A DNA stretch of 64,000 nt, from positions 434,001 to 498,000 of the forward strand of contig JBDIVM010000002.1 of assembly GCA_039805905.1 (NCBI GenBank). Reading direction: 5' to 3'. The position numbers and the translations under genes are program-made. The notes under the pieces are model-generated. The model ran no database searches. It saw only the letters and a program-made list of their open reading frames with translations, and was not told the DNA's origin. Shown here piece by piece: positions 52,465-61,559 of this stretch. Source of the stretch: Thermohalobaculum sp039805905 (lineage in GTDB: Bacteria; Pseudomonadota; Alphaproteobacteria; Rhodobacterales; Rhodobacteraceae). Positions within the stretch are counted from its first letter, which is position 1. Every line of letters begins with the position of its first letter.

Positions 52465-53445
52465 ATGATCCACCGCGGCCCGAGGAACAGCATCACGGAC
52501 GTGCCGGGCATCCGGGTCGGCAATGCCGAATGCGCCGGGCTCACGACCGGCGCCACCGCGGTGATCCCGGACGAGCCGGCCATCGCCGCGGTCGACGTGC
52601 GGGGTGGTGGCCCGGGGACGCGGGACACCGAGGTCCTGGCGGCGGAATCGACCGTCCAGCATGTGCACGGCATCGTGCTTTCCGGCGGCTCGGCCTTCGG
52701 ACTCGACGCTGCGGGGGGCGTGATGGACTGGCTGCGCAGGCGGCGGCGCGGTTTCCCGATCCACGGCGCGGTGGTTCCGATCGTGCCGGCGGCGATCATC
52801 TTCGACCTTGCCACCGGCGGGCCGAAGCACTGGGACCGGCCACCCTGGTGGGACCTCGGCCATGCAGCGGCCGAGGCGGCGGCCGGGGACTTCGCCCTGG
52901 GCAATGCCGGGGCGGGGCTGGGCGCCAAGGCGGGAAATCTGAAGGGCGGGCTCGGCACCGCTTCGGCGGTGGCAGGCGGCATCACCGTCGGCGCGCTGGC
53001 GGTGGCGAACCCGATGGGCTCGGCGGTGATCCCCGGCACCAAGACGTTCTGGGCCTGGCCCTTCGAGATGGCGGGCGAGTTCGGCGGACAGACCCCGCCC
53101 GTGGCGCTGCCGGCCGACCTCGACTTTGCCTTCGGCGCACCCGCCGGCGCAAACACCACGCTGGTGGTGATCGCAACGGATGCGGCGCTGACCCGGCCAC
53201 AGGCGAAGCGCGTGGCACTGATGGCCCATGACGGCTTCGCCCGCGCGATCCGCCCGGTGCACTCGCCGCTCGACGGCGACACGGTCTTCGTGCTCTCGGC
53301 GGGCGAGCGCGCCCTCGCCGACCCCGTGGCCGGGCTCGCGCGGCTCGGGATGATCGCCGCCGACTGCGCGGCACGCGCCATCACCCGCGGCATCTACGAG
53401 GCGCGGGCGCTGGCCGGCTGGCCCGCCTACCGGGATCTCACGTGA
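52465..53445 (+). CDS. P1 family (S58, DmpA-like) peptidase
   Basis: A 326-residue N-terminal-nucleophile aminopeptidase-like protein. The N-terminal SITDVPGIRVGNAE is characteristic of the family, as are VLSGGSAFGLDAAGGVMDWL and the proposed self-cleavage segment AGANTTLVVIATDA, where a Thr after Asn would be the new N-terminal nucleophile. Substrates may be D-amino-acid amides, beta-peptides or related amides; none can be assigned. Transcribed away from the racemase-like gene and convergent with the DUF6476 gene. Confidence 0.85.
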   Translation: MIHRGPRNSITDVPGIRVGNAECAGLTTGATAVIPDEPAIAAVDVRGGGPGTRDTEVLAAESTVQHVHGIVLSGGSAFGLDAAGGVMDWLRRRRRGFPIHGAVVPIVPAAIIFDLATGGPKHWDRPPWWDLGHAAAEAAAGDFALGNAGAGLGAKAGNLKGGLGTASAVAGGITVGALAVANPMGSAVIPGTKTFWAWPFEMAGEFGGQTPPVALPADLDFAFGAPAGANTTLVVIATDAALTRPQAKRVALMAHDGFARAIRPVHSPLDGDTVFVLSAGERALADPVAGLARLGMIAADCAARAITRGIYEARALAGWPAYRDLT

Positions 53446-53446
53446 G

Positions 53447-53797
53447 CTACCTGCGAGAAATGGGCGCGGCGGACTTCTCGGCGCCGCTTGCGGCGTCGAA
53501 CACCCGCAGCGTCTCGACGCCCGCGGCATCGCGGGTCAGGATCAGCACCTCACCGGGACCGCGCCCCAGCGCGACTGCCTCGGCGCCCGCGGGCAGCGTG
53601 AAGCCCGCGGCGCTGACCGGGCCAAACTCCGTCCTTTCCGGTAACCCAAACACGCCCAGGCGGATCACCATCGCTGCGACGACGATCAGCATTCCGCCGA
53701 TCAGCACCACCATCAGCGCAGTGACGAGCAGCCTCAAACCGCGCACCTGCGCCGGCTCGGGCAACTCGTCGTCGCGGCCGGGACGGGACTGAGCCAT
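53447..53797 (-). CDS. DUF6476-like single-pass membrane protein
   Basis: A 116-residue protein with a short, charged cytoplasmic N-terminus, one transmembrane helix (about residues 24-48, LLVTALMVVLIGGMLIVVAA) and a small beta-rich periplasmic tail ending in EKSAAPISRR. It resembles the conserved unknown found next to rluD in Rhodobacterales. The start codon lies in the same CCATGG that holds the rluD start on the other strand, so the two genes overlap by two bases head to head. Function unknown. Confidence 0.75.
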   Translation of the reverse strand: MAQSRPGRDDELPEPAQVRGLRLLVTALMVVLIGGMLIVVAAMVIRLGVFGLPERTEFGPVSAAGFTLPAGAEAVALGRGPGEVLILTRDAAGVETLRVFDAASGAEKSAAPISRR

Positions 53798-54872
53798 GGC
53801 GGACCCTCTGGGCGGGGACAGCGAGGACGCCCCGGTTGAGATTACCGTCACCGATGCCGAGGCCGGCGAGAGGCTCGACAAGGCACTCGCGGCGCTTGCC
53901 GCCGGCATTCCCGGCCTGTCGCGCTCGCGCATTGCCCAGCTTATCGCCGCCGGCGCGGTCACCGAAGCGACGGGGGCGACGGTCACGGAGGCAAAGCGCA
54001 AAGTCAAGCCGGGCGAGACCTATCTGCTCGACATCCCCCCGCCTCTGCCGGTGGAGCCGGGGCCGGAGGACATCCCGCTCGCGATCCTTCACGAGGACGC
54101 CGATCTGATCGTGATCGACAAGCCGGCCGGGATGGTGGTCCATCCGGCGCCCGGCGCCGAGCGGGGTACGCTGGTCAATGCGCTCCTGCACCATTGCAGC
54201 GACACGCTGCCTGGCATCGGCGGGGTGCTGCGGCCGGGCATCGTGCACCGGATCGACAAGGACACCTCGGGCGTGCTGGTGGTGGCGAAGTCCGACGCCG
54301 CCCATGCGGGCCTCTCGGTGCTGTTTTCGACCCATGCGATCGAGCGGCTGTATCAGGCGCTGCTCTGGGGCGCACCAAGCCGTGCCGACCCCCGGCTCGC
54401 CGGCCTGCCGGGCGTCAGCTTCGAGCCCGGCGGCTGGGTGCGGATCGAGGCCCCGATCGCCCGGCATCCCGGTGACCGCAAGCGCATGGCGGTCGTGCGG
54501 AGTGGTCGCCATGCGGTCACGCGGCTGCGCATCATCGAGAGTTTCGGCCCGCCGGGTAAGCCGGTCGCAAGCGTGGCCGAGTGCCGGCTCGAGACGGGGC
54601 GGACGCACCAGATCCGCGTTCACGCCGCACATATCGGCCACCCCCTGGTGGGCGACCCGGTGTATGGCCGCCCCCGCCAGCTTTCCGCCGCTTCCGCCGA
54701 TGCGGTGACCGCAGCCGCACTGGCCGGCTTTTCGCGTCAGGCCCTGCATGCGGCCGCGCTGGGCTTCCGGCACCCGGTGACCGGACGATCCATGCGCTTC
54801 GAAGCACCGCTCCCGAGCGACCTGCGCGATATTGTCGCTATTCTGCGCCGGATCGGGCATAATCCGCGTTGA
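53796..54872 (+). CDS. rluD: 23S rRNA pseudouridine synthase, RluD type
   Basis: RluA/RluC/RluD-family enzyme, 358 residues. An N-terminal S4 RNA-binding domain (GERLDKALAALAAGIPGLSR) precedes the catalytic domain, which has the motif HRIDKDTSGVLVVAK with D154 as nucleophile, and the C-terminal GRTHQIRVHAAHIGHPLVGD. RluD is favoured over RluC by the position upstream of rpoH, as in other Rhodobacterales, and by length. Its start codon overlaps that of the divergent DUF6476 gene; the ribosome site is weak. Confidence 0.92.
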   Translation: MADPLGGDSEDAPVEITVTDAEAGERLDKALAALAAGIPGLSRSRIAQLIAAGAVTEATGATVTEAKRKVKPGETYLLDIPPPLPVEPGPEDIPLAILHEDADLIVIDKPAGMVVHPAPGAERGTLVNALLHHCSDTLPGIGGVLRPGIVHRIDKDTSGVLVVAKSDAAHAGLSVLFSTHAIERLYQALLWGAPSRADPRLAGLPGVSFEPGGWVRIEAPIARHPGDRKRMAVVRSGRHAVTRLRIIESFGPPGKPVASVAECRLETGRTHQIRVHAAHIGHPLVGDPVYGRPRQLSAASADAVTAAALAGFSRQALHAAALGFRHPVTGRSMRFEAPLPSDLRDIVAILRRIGHNPR

Positions 54873-54939
54873 ATGGATATGCGTATACCTTCCAAACGAT
54901 CTCGCTTTCATCACACTGGTTACCGACAGACGCCGACAG

Positions 54940-55875
54940 ATGGCCAAGAGCAGTGAACAGGTCTCGATGACCGGCATCCGCAACGCCCTCCCGGCTCCGT
55001 CGCCCGAGCAGGGTCTGAGCCGCTATCTCTCCGAAATCCGGAAGTTCCCGATGCTGGAGCCGGAAGAGGAATTCATGCTGGCGAAGGCATGGGTCGATCA
55101 TGGCGACCGTGAGGCCGCGCACCAGTTGGTGACGTCGCATCTGCGGCTCGCTGCCAAGATCGCCATGGGATATCGCGGCTATGGCCTGCCGGTGGCCGAG
55201 ATCATCTCCGAGGCAAATGTCGGGCTGATGCAGGCCGTGAAACGCTTCGACCCGGACAAGGGTTTCCGTCTGGCGACCTATGCGATGTGGTGGATCCGCG
55301 CCTCGATCCAGGAGTACATCCTGCGATCCTGGTCGATGGTGAAGCTTGGCACCACGGCGGCACAGAAGAAGCTGTTCTTCAATCTGCGCAAGGCGAAGGG
55401 GCGAATCGGTGCGCTGGAGGAAGGCGACATGCGGCCCGAACAGGTCGAGAGGATCGCCTCCGACCTCGGAGTGACCGAGGACGAAGTCGTCAGCATGAAC
55501 CGGCGGCTCTCGGGTGGCGGCGACAGCTCGCTTAACGCGCCCCTCCGGGGAGACGCTGAGGGCTCGACCGAGTGGCAGGACTGGCTTGCCGATGACGAAG
55601 CCGACCAGGCGGCGGCATATGCCGAGTCACAGGAACTCGACGCACGGCGCGAACTGCTGATCGCGGCAATGGGCAGCCTCAACGAGCGCGAGCGCCACAT
55701 TCTCACCGAGCGGCGGTTGAAGGACGAGCCGGTTACGCTCGAGGACCTGAGCCGCCATTACAATGTCAGCCGCGAGCGCATCCGCCAGATCGAGGTCCGC
55801 GCCTTCGAGAAGCTGCAGGCGAGGATGCGCGAGCTTGCCGCGGACAAGGGAATGATCGCAGCTGTGAACGGCTGA
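54940..55875 (+). CDS. rpoH: RNA polymerase sigma-32 (heat-shock sigma factor)
   Basis: Directs RNA polymerase to heat-shock promoters. The 311-residue protein has region 2 (RFDPDKGFRLATYAMWWIRA), the RpoH box QKKLFFNLRKAKGRI, which distinguishes it from RpoD, and region 4 (LSRHYNVSRERIRQIEVRAF). The N-terminus is uncertain: 54940 and 54967 (MTGIRNALPAP) are both possible. It follows rluD by 67 bases. Rhodobacterales often have two RpoH paralogs; only one lies in this window. Confidence 0.95.
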   Translation: MAKSSEQVSMTGIRNALPAPSPEQGLSRYLSEIRKFPMLEPEEEFMLAKAWVDHGDREAAHQLVTSHLRLAAKIAMGYRGYGLPVAEIISEANVGLMQAVKRFDPDKGFRLATYAMWWIRASIQEYILRSWSMVKLGTTAAQKKLFFNLRKAKGRIGALEEGDMRPEQVERIASDLGVTEDEVVSMNRRLSGGGDSSLNAPLRGDAEGSTEWQDWLADDEADQAAAYAESQELDARRELLIAAMGSLNERERHILTERRLKDEPVTLEDLSRHYNVSRERIRQIEVRAFEKLQARMRELAADKGMIAAVNG

Positions 55876-55905
55876 CCCTGGCGATTCGACGGCGGGCCCT
55901 GTCCG

Positions 55906-56769
55906 TCAGCCCGGCGCGGCACAGCCCTTGACATCTGCGGCAAAATCGTCGCCCAGGACCGTGAGCCGCAGGTCGGATCTGTCGACCCAGGCGGCGCCGT
56001 CGAGAAACGACATGGTGGCCGCGACCGTGATGCGACTGCCGCCGGATGGGTCAACCGCGTCGGCGGTTGTCACAATCTGGCTGAACCAGGCGGACTCCGG
56101 TCCTTCGAGAACCACCCTCGGCGCCCCGACCGCACGATCGAAATCGAGCTCGGCATCGAAACGCCGTTTCGTTCCCGCTCCGCTGATCCGGCAGATCGCC
56201 CGTGTCAGGCCGGTCTCTGCACCCGGCAGCGGAACGGAAGCCTCGGCTGTTACGACGAGATCGGCACCTGTCTCCGCCTCGCCGGGAACGATCCGGCCCA
56301 CCACCCGGGTTTCCTCGAGAACGCAGATCTCGTTGCAGACGCCGAGAGCCAGCCCGAGATCGATCTCCATCGGCTTATCGCGGTTCGCCGGCTTGAGCCT
56401 GACCGGGAAGACCACGCGACCCGAGTAACCGAGCGTGGTGACCCCGAAGCTTTCGAAGGCATGCGGTCGTGGCCAGAGAATCTCCGCATCGCGGATGTTG
56501 ATGGACTGCGTCCAGTCGAACCGGGGCGGAATCCCTGCCTCGCCCGGATTGCGCCAATAGGTCTTCCAGTTGGGCGCCAAATCGACGATCAGGGCCGCCA
56601 CCCGGCTGCCGTCCGCCTCGGCCCGGCCGGGCAGAAGCGTCACGTTAAGAAAGGATTCGCCCTGCGAAACGAGCGCCTGCGATCCAGCGGAAGAACCCGC
56701 GGCGACTGCCCCGAACATCATTGCTGACACGGCGATTGCGGCGCCCATACGGCCGAAGCAGCATTCCAT
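55906..56769 (-). CDS. DsbD alpha-domain-like periplasmic thiol-disulfide protein
   Basis: A 287-residue protein with an N-terminal signal sequence (AAIAVSAMMFGAVAAGSSAG) and a domain resembling the periplasmic alpha domain of DsbD/ScsB. The redox-type cysteine pair is in GLALGVCNEICVLEE. It lacks the DsbD membrane electron-transfer domain, so it would act as a soluble periplasmic electron acceptor. Located between rpoH and yqgE, the usual context for this protein in Rhodobacterales. Confidence 0.8.
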   Translation of the reverse strand: MECCFGRMGAAIAVSAMMFGAVAAGSSAGSQALVSQGESFLNVTLLPGRAEADGSRVAALIVDLAPNWKTYWRNPGEAGIPPRFDWTQSINIRDAEILWPRPHAFESFGVTTLGYSGRVVFPVRLKPANRDKPMEIDLGLALGVCNEICVLEETRVVGRIVPGEAETGADLVVTAEASVPLPGAETGLTRAICRISGAGTKRRFDAELDFDRAVGAPRVVLEGPESAWFSQIVTTADAVDPSGGSRITVAATMSFLDGAAWVDRSDLRLTVLGDDFAADVKGCAAPG

Positions 56770-56852
56770 GCTGCAAAAGATAGGCGGTCACTGCGGATTT
56801 CTCCATAACATTCGTGCGATTTCTTGCGCGCGGTGCGCGGCGAGCCCACATT

Positions 56853-57443
56853 ATGGCTATGGACGACGATACGAAACCGGATGATCGCGACTTTCTGGGC
56901 GGTCAGGTTCTGATCGCGATGCCGGGAATGCGCGATCCGCGCTTCCAGAGGGCCGTGGTCTATCTCTGCGCGCACTCGCCGGACGGCGCCATGGGGCTGA
57001 TCGTCAACAGACCGGCGGACAACCTGAAGCTCAGGGACCTTTTCGAGAAACTGAGCATCCCGATTGGCGCAGCCATGGGCACGGCACCTGTGCATTATGG
57101 CGGCCCGGTTGAGACCGGTCGGGGTTTCGTGCTCCACAGTTCCGATTACCGCGCAGACGACGCGACCTTGCAGGTCGACGAAAGTACGTCCATGACCGCG
57201 ACACTCGATATTCTCCACGCAATGGCGACGAACCGGGGGCCGAAGAACGCCATCATCGCGCTTGGCTATGCGGGATGGGCGCCGGGGCAGCTCGAAGCCG
57301 AGCTCCGGGGCAACGGCTGGCTCGCTTGCCCCGCGGATGCGAATCTGCTGTTCGGCGACGATGAGGAACACAAGTGGGATCGCGCGCTGGCGAAAATCGG
57401 CGTTCACCCGGCGATGCTTTCCTCGCTCGGGGGCAGCGCCTGA
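56853..57443 (+). CDS. YqgE/AlgH family protein (UPF0301)
   Basis: A 196-residue conserved protein of the DUF179 family with MPGMRDPRFQRAVVYLC and GAMGLIVNRPADNLKLRDL in the N-terminal half and ALGYAGWAPGQLEAEL with LFGDDEEHKWDRAL in the C-terminal half. Its biochemical function is not established. Start at 56853 by family; the next methionine is two codons on. It is divergent from the DsbD-like gene. Confidence 0.92.
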   Translation: MAMDDDTKPDDRDFLGGQVLIAMPGMRDPRFQRAVVYLCAHSPDGAMGLIVNRPADNLKLRDLFEKLSIPIGAAMGTAPVHYGGPVETGRGFVLHSSDYRADDATLQVDESTSMTATLDILHAMATNRGPKNAIIALGYAGWAPGQLEAELRGNGWLACPADANLLFGDDEEHKWDRALAKIGVHPAMLSSLGGSA

Positions 57444-57471
57444 GACCCGTCAGCCTGTCGTTTTCCCCACT

Positions 57472-58059
57472 TCAGCCCGATGTCGCCGCGGTCCGGTCGG
57501 ATCTCAGTACCGCGTAGAGCACGTGGTTCCGCCAGCGCCCGTCGATCTGCAGATAGGCGCGGGCAACGCCCTCATAGTTGAAGCCACAGCGCTCGAGCAG
57601 CCGGCGCGACGCAATGTTGTCCGGCAGGCACGCCGCCTCCAGCCTCGAGATCTCAAGCTGGCTGAAGGCGTGGTCGCGCACGGCCTGCAGGGCCTCGGTC
57701 ATGTAGCCCTGAAGGGCGAACTGCTCGCCGACCCAGTAGCCCAGCGTGCCGGCCTGGGCGGGGTGGCGGCGGATGTTCGACAGTGTCAAGCCGCCGACGA
57801 TCAGCCCGTCCTTCTTGCGGAACAGGAACAGCGGGTATGCCTCGCCCTGGCGAATTGCACGTTCCGCCCAGGTGACGCGGTTCCGGAAGGCACGGCTCGT
57901 CAGGTGATCCCGCGACCATCGCGGCTCCCACGGGGCGAGAAAGTCCTGACTCTCGCGCCTGAGGCGCGCCCAGCCCTCATAGTCCCGTATCGCGGGCGGC
58001 CGCAGCGACAGCCTTTCGGTCTGGAGTTCGGCCTCCGTTCGGCGGCGCCGGGCAAACAT
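57472..58059 (-). CDS. RimJ/RimL-type GNAT acetyltransferase
   Basis: A 195-residue acetyltransferase of the ribosomal-protein N-acetyltransferase group. Motifs: ERLSLRPPAIRDYEGWARLR at the N-terminus, the acetyl-CoA loop YWVGEQFALQGYMTEALQAV and the C-terminal NIASRRLLERCGFNYEG. The substrate may be a ribosomal protein N-terminus or another amine. It begins four bases after the M16 peptidase stop, so the genes are probably coexpressed. Confidence 0.88.
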   Translation of the reverse strand: MFARRRRTEAELQTERLSLRPPAIRDYEGWARLRRESQDFLAPWEPRWSRDHLTSRAFRNRVTWAERAIRQGEAYPLFLFRKKDGLIVGGLTLSNIRRHPAQAGTLGYWVGEQFALQGYMTEALQAVRDHAFSQLEISRLEAACLPDNIASRRLLERCGFNYEGVARAYLQIDGRWRNHVLYAVLRSDRTAATSG

Positions 58060-58063
58060 GCGA

Positions 58064-59323
58064 CTACGCCGCAAGCAGGGCGGCGAGCGAGTCGACCGGC
58101 TCGGCGCGTTCAACGGGTCCGTAGAGCGCCAGCGCAGGCGGCTGCGCCAACATTCGCGCGGCGGCCACCTGCGCTTCCTCGACCCCGACTGCATCGACCT
58201 TGGCGATGATCTCTGCGATCGGCGGCACCCTGCCCCATGCCGAGAGCATGGTCGCAAGCCGTTCGGCGCGCGCCGCGGCGCTCTCGAGTCCCATCAGCAG
58301 CCCCGCCCTGGTCTGGGCGCGCGCGCGCGCGATCTCTGCCTCGCCAAGGTCGCGGGTGGCCCGGGCGATCTCGGCCGCGGTCAGCGTCAGCAACTCGGGC
58401 AGTTCCTCGGCCCCGGTTCCGGCATAGACCGTCATCATCCCGGAGTCCGACCAGGCCGAGCACTGGGCGAAGATCGTGTAGCAGAGGCCGCGGATCTCGC
58501 GCGCCTCCTGGAAAAGCCGCGATGACATGCCCCCGCCAAGCGCCACTGATAGGATCTGCGCCGCATGATAATCCTCTTCGATGAAGGATGGTGCCGCCAG
58601 TGCGAGGGCCATGTGTGCCTGCTCGAGCGGCCTCACCACCCGATGCTCGCCCCCGGCATAGCGCGCCGGCTCGAACGCGGCCACGGGCGCAGCCGGCATG
58701 TCACCGAAAAGCCGCTCGGCATGGCGCAGGACCGCATCGTGATCGATTCTGCCCGCGGCCGAGAGAATCATCCGCCCCGGCCGGTAATGTGCATCGATGA
58801 AGCCGCGGAGATCGGCCGGGCCGAAGCTGCGCACCCGGTCGGGCAGGCCGAGGATCGCGCGGCCCATCGGCTGGGCCGGAAAGGCGGTCTCCTGCAGCCA
58901 GTCGAAGATGATGTCGTCCGGCGTGTCCAGCGCCTGACCGATCTCCTGCAGAATCACATGCCGCTCGGTCTCGATGTCGACCTCGGCCAGCAGCGGATCG
59001 CGCAGGATGTCGGCGATGATATCCATTGCCAGCGGCACGTCCGCCGAAAGCACGCGGGCGTAATAGGCGGTGCGCTCGCGCGAGGTGTAGGCGTTGAGAT
59101 AGCCGCCCACGTCCTCGATTTCCTCGGCGATCTGTCTGGCAGTGCGCTGGCGCGTACCCTTGAAAGCCATATGCTCGAGGAAATGGGCGATGCCGTTCTC
59201 CTCGGACCGTTCGTGCCGGGTGCCGGCGTCGACCCAGATGCCGACCGCCGCCGAGACAAGGCCCGGCATCTGCTCGGTCACCACCCGGAACCCGTTCGCC
59301 AGTGTGTCGAGGCGCACCGTCAT
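58064..59323 (-). CDS. M16-family zinc peptidase (pitrilysin/processing-peptidase type)
   Basis: A 419-residue peptidase with the inverted zinc motif H47-F-L-E50-H51 (GIAHFLEHMAFKGT) and the third ligand in the downstream TERHVILQEIGQALDTP region. It resembles the beta subunit of mitochondrial processing peptidase and bacterial PqqL-type enzymes. No signal peptide is seen, so it is probably cytoplasmic. Its ATG overlaps the thrC stop (ATGA), and an acetyltransferase follows. Confidence 0.93.
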   Translation of the reverse strand: MTVRLDTLANGFRVVTEQMPGLVSAAVGIWVDAGTRHERSEENGIAHFLEHMAFKGTRQRTARQIAEEIEDVGGYLNAYTSRERTAYYARVLSADVPLAMDIIADILRDPLLAEVDIETERHVILQEIGQALDTPDDIIFDWLQETAFPAQPMGRAILGLPDRVRSFGPADLRGFIDAHYRPGRMILSAAGRIDHDAVLRHAERLFGDMPAAPVAAFEPARYAGGEHRVVRPLEQAHMALALAAPSFIEEDYHAAQILSVALGGGMSSRLFQEAREIRGLCYTIFAQCSAWSDSGMMTVYAGTGAEELPELLTLTAAEIARATRDLGEAEIARARAQTRAGLLMGLESAAARAERLATMLSAWGRVPPIAEIIAKVDAVGVEEAQVAAARMLAQPPALALYGPVERAEPVDSLAALLAA

Positions 59324-60714
59324 GCCCGCCGCTCCCTCCGGATCAGCGCCTCGACGGCGCGAAGGTCGTTGGCCAGGCGCGTCACCCGTTCGGGGCGCTC
59401 GTGAAGGTCAACCATGTGCTGCGGCAGCGCCGGCCGGGTGCCCGTCGCCCTCTCCACTGCGTCGGGGAACTTGGCCGGGTGGGCCGTGCCCAGCACCACC
59501 ATCGGCACTGCCGGGTCGCCGCGACGCAGATCCGCCGCCATCATGCCAACCGCAGTGTGCGGGCAAACGATATGAGCGGTGCACTCCGCCGCCGCCGCAA
59601 TGGTGGCCAGCGTCTCCTCCTCCGAAACGCGCGCACTGTCGAAATCCTTGCGCAGACGTACCATTGAACCCTGGCTGAGCGAAAACCGTCCCGAGGCGGC
59701 GAATTCGTTCATCAGTTGGGCCACCGCAGCCCCTTCGCGGTCGTGAAGCTCGAACAGCAGCCGCTCGAAGTTCGAACTGACCTGGATGTCCATCGAGGGC
59801 GAGATCGACGGAGCTACCTCGCCCCGTGCGCAGGTGCCGGTCTCGAGCGTCCGGTGCAGGATGTCGTTCTGGTTCGTGGCGATCACCAGCCGCCCCACCG
59901 GCAACCCCATCCGCTTGGCCACATACCCAGCGAAGATATCGCCGAAATTACCAGTCGGCACGGCGAACGAGGCCTTCCGATGCGGCGCGCCAAGCGAGAC
60001 GGCGGCGGTGAAGTAGTACACCACCTGCGCCATCACGCGGGCCCAGTTGATCGAATTCACGCCGGCAAGCCCCACCTCGTCGCGGAAATCGAAGTCATTG
60101 AACATGTCCTTCAGAAGCGACTGGCAGTCGTCGAAGTCGCCATCGATCGCGAGGGCGTGGACATTCCGCTCGGCGGGCGTCGTCATCTGCCGGCGCTGCA
60201 CCTCCGAGACACGGCCATGCGGATACATGATGAAGACATCGACCGCGTCGAGCCCGCGGAACGCCTCGATCGCCGCCGAGCCGGTGTCGCCGGAAGTCGC
60301 GCCCACAATGGTGATGCGCTGGCCTCGCCGCTTCAGCACCGCCTCGAACATCTGGCCGATCAGTTGCATCGCCACGTCCTTGAAGGCGAGTGTCGGCCCG
60401 TGGAACAGCTCCAGCAGGAACTCGTTCGGTCCGAGTTGCGAAATCGGGCAGATGGCGCGGTGGGCAAAGCCGGCATAGGCGCGCGCGATGATGGCGCGGA
60501 ACTCGCCCTCGCCGAAGGTCCGGCCGATGAACGGCCGCATCACACGGAAGGCAACGTCCTCGTAGCGCTGCCCCGCGAAACCGGCAATCTCGTTGGCGGA
60601 GAGGGCGGGCCATGATTCGGGCACGTAGAGGCCACCGTCGCGGGCGAGCCCGCTCAGCATGGCCTCCTCGAAGGTCAGGACCGGCGCCTGGCCTCTGGTG
60701 CTGACATAGCGCAT
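59320..60714 (-). CDS. thrC: Threonine synthase
   Basis: PLP enzyme converting O-phosphohomoserine to threonine, 464 residues, of the longer fungal/proteobacterial type. The start MRYVSTRGQAPVLTFEEAML is the family N-terminus; the PLP lysine is K112 (HGPTLAFKDVAMQL), and the phosphate-binding loop is VGATSGDTGSAAIEAF. It is translationally coupled to the M16 peptidase gene downstream, an arrangement common in Rhodobacterales. Confidence 0.96.
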   Translation of the reverse strand: MRYVSTRGQAPVLTFEEAMLSGLARDGGLYVPESWPALSANEIAGFAGQRYEDVAFRVMRPFIGRTFGEGEFRAIIARAYAGFAHRAICPISQLGPNEFLLELFHGPTLAFKDVAMQLIGQMFEAVLKRRGQRITIVGATSGDTGSAAIEAFRGLDAVDVFIMYPHGRVSEVQRRQMTTPAERNVHALAIDGDFDDCQSLLKDMFNDFDFRDEVGLAGVNSINWARVMAQVVYYFTAAVSLGAPHRKASFAVPTGNFGDIFAGYVAKRMGLPVGRLVIATNQNDILHRTLETGTCARGEVAPSISPSMDIQVSSNFERLLFELHDREGAAVAQLMNEFAASGRFSLSQGSMVRLRKDFDSARVSEEETLATIAAAAECTAHIVCPHTAVGMMAADLRRGDPAVPMVVLGTAHPAKFPDAVERATGTRPALPQHMVDLHERPERVTRLANDLRAVEALIRRERRA

Positions 60715-60818
60715 CCCGGTGTCGCTCCTCCCCGCCCGCGCCCTTGGCTCATAACCCAGCGGCGGCGCCGGAACAACGTCCTCGGGTGAAGCGGCAGAAT
60801 GATGGCCGCAACCGTCAC

Positions 60819-61496
60819 TCAGATGCCGTCCGCGCCCCGGTGCTGGCGGCGGGCTAGCATCGCGCTCATCACCGCCCAGGCCAGTGCGAGGGTGAACCAG
60901 GTGATGGCATATTGAAGGTGGTCGTTCGGCAGGTTCTCACCCAGCGGCAGCACCTGCGGCGCGGCGCCCATCGGATGCGACTCAGCGACAATCAGAAGGG
61001 GTTCAGTGCCGAGCGCAGCGGCCATCGCCGGAAGGTCGCGCGCGAACCAGATGTTGGCGCCCGTGTCCGGCGGCGGCGTGAAGCGGTCAACCTCGTCCGG
61101 CCAGTAAAGGGCACCGGTCACTTGGCCCGAGGCGGGGAGGCGCGGCATGTTCCTTTGCGCCTCAGGCACATAGCCAAGATCGACGAGGATGCGTCTGCCC
61201 GCGGCGGTTTCGATCGGGGCGATCACGCGGAAGCCAGGACCACGAGACGGCAGCGAGGTCAGCAGGTGAAGTTCGGCGCCGCCGACCTGCCCCTCGACCG
61301 AGACGCGCCGGAAGGCGTCGGCCTCCGGCGTTGGGCGCTCCGGCAGAGGCACCGGTTCGGCCGCCAGCCGCGCCTCCAGCCGCAGTATCAAGGCCTCCTT
61401 CCAGGACAGACGCTGCAGTTGCCAGACCCCAAGTCCGATCAGGAGTCCGGTGCCGGCGAGCCCCAGGACCGCCACCGAAAGCACATGCCGCTTCAC
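60819..61496 (-). CDS. SURF1 family cytochrome oxidase biogenesis protein
   Basis: A 225-residue assembly factor for aa3-type cytochrome c oxidase, thought to help heme a insertion. Two transmembrane helices, one near the N-terminus (VLSVAVLGLAGTGLLIGLGVWQLQRL) and one near the C-terminus (YAITWFTLALAWAVMSAML), flank a soluble domain with GPGFRVIAPIETAAGRRILVDLGYVP. Placed right after the oxidase subunit genes, matching its job. Confidence 0.93.
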   Translation of the reverse strand: MKRHVLSVAVLGLAGTGLLIGLGVWQLQRLSWKEALILRLEARLAAEPVPLPERPTPEADAFRRVSVEGQVGGAELHLLTSLPSRGPGFRVIAPIETAAGRRILVDLGYVPEAQRNMPRLPASGQVTGALYWPDEVDRFTPPPDTGANIWFARDLPAMAAALGTEPLLIVAESHPMGAAPQVLPLGENLPNDHLQYAITWFTLALAWAVMSAMLARRQHRGADGI

Positions 61497-61504
61497 CTAT
61501 GCCT

Positions 61505-61537
61505 CCAAAAGCGAACCGCCGCCCCGGAGGGCGGCGG
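61505..61537 (-). terminator. Terminator-like hairpin between ctaE and the SURF1 gene
   Basis: On the minus strand CCGCCGCCC and GGGCGGCGG pair in a nine-base stem around the loop TCCG, followed by TTCGCTTTTGG, an imperfect T-rich tail. It lies 22 bases after the ctaE stop and ends eight bases before the SURF1 start, so it may reduce readthrough rather than fully stop transcription. Confidence 0.65.
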
Positions 61538-61559
61538 CGTCTGTGGGCTCTCAGGCGCC

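Noticed and set aside
55140..55200. Possibility that the sigma factor is RpoD rather than RpoH
   Set aside because: The length (about 311 residues) and the QKKLFFNLRK box are specific to RpoH; RpoD would be over 600 residues.
58310..58332. GCGC repeat run in the M16 peptidase gene, considered as a simple-sequence contingency locus
   Set aside because: The run is short, in frame, and codes for an ordinary Ala/Arg-rich helix (ARARAQ); it is expected in high-GC DNA.
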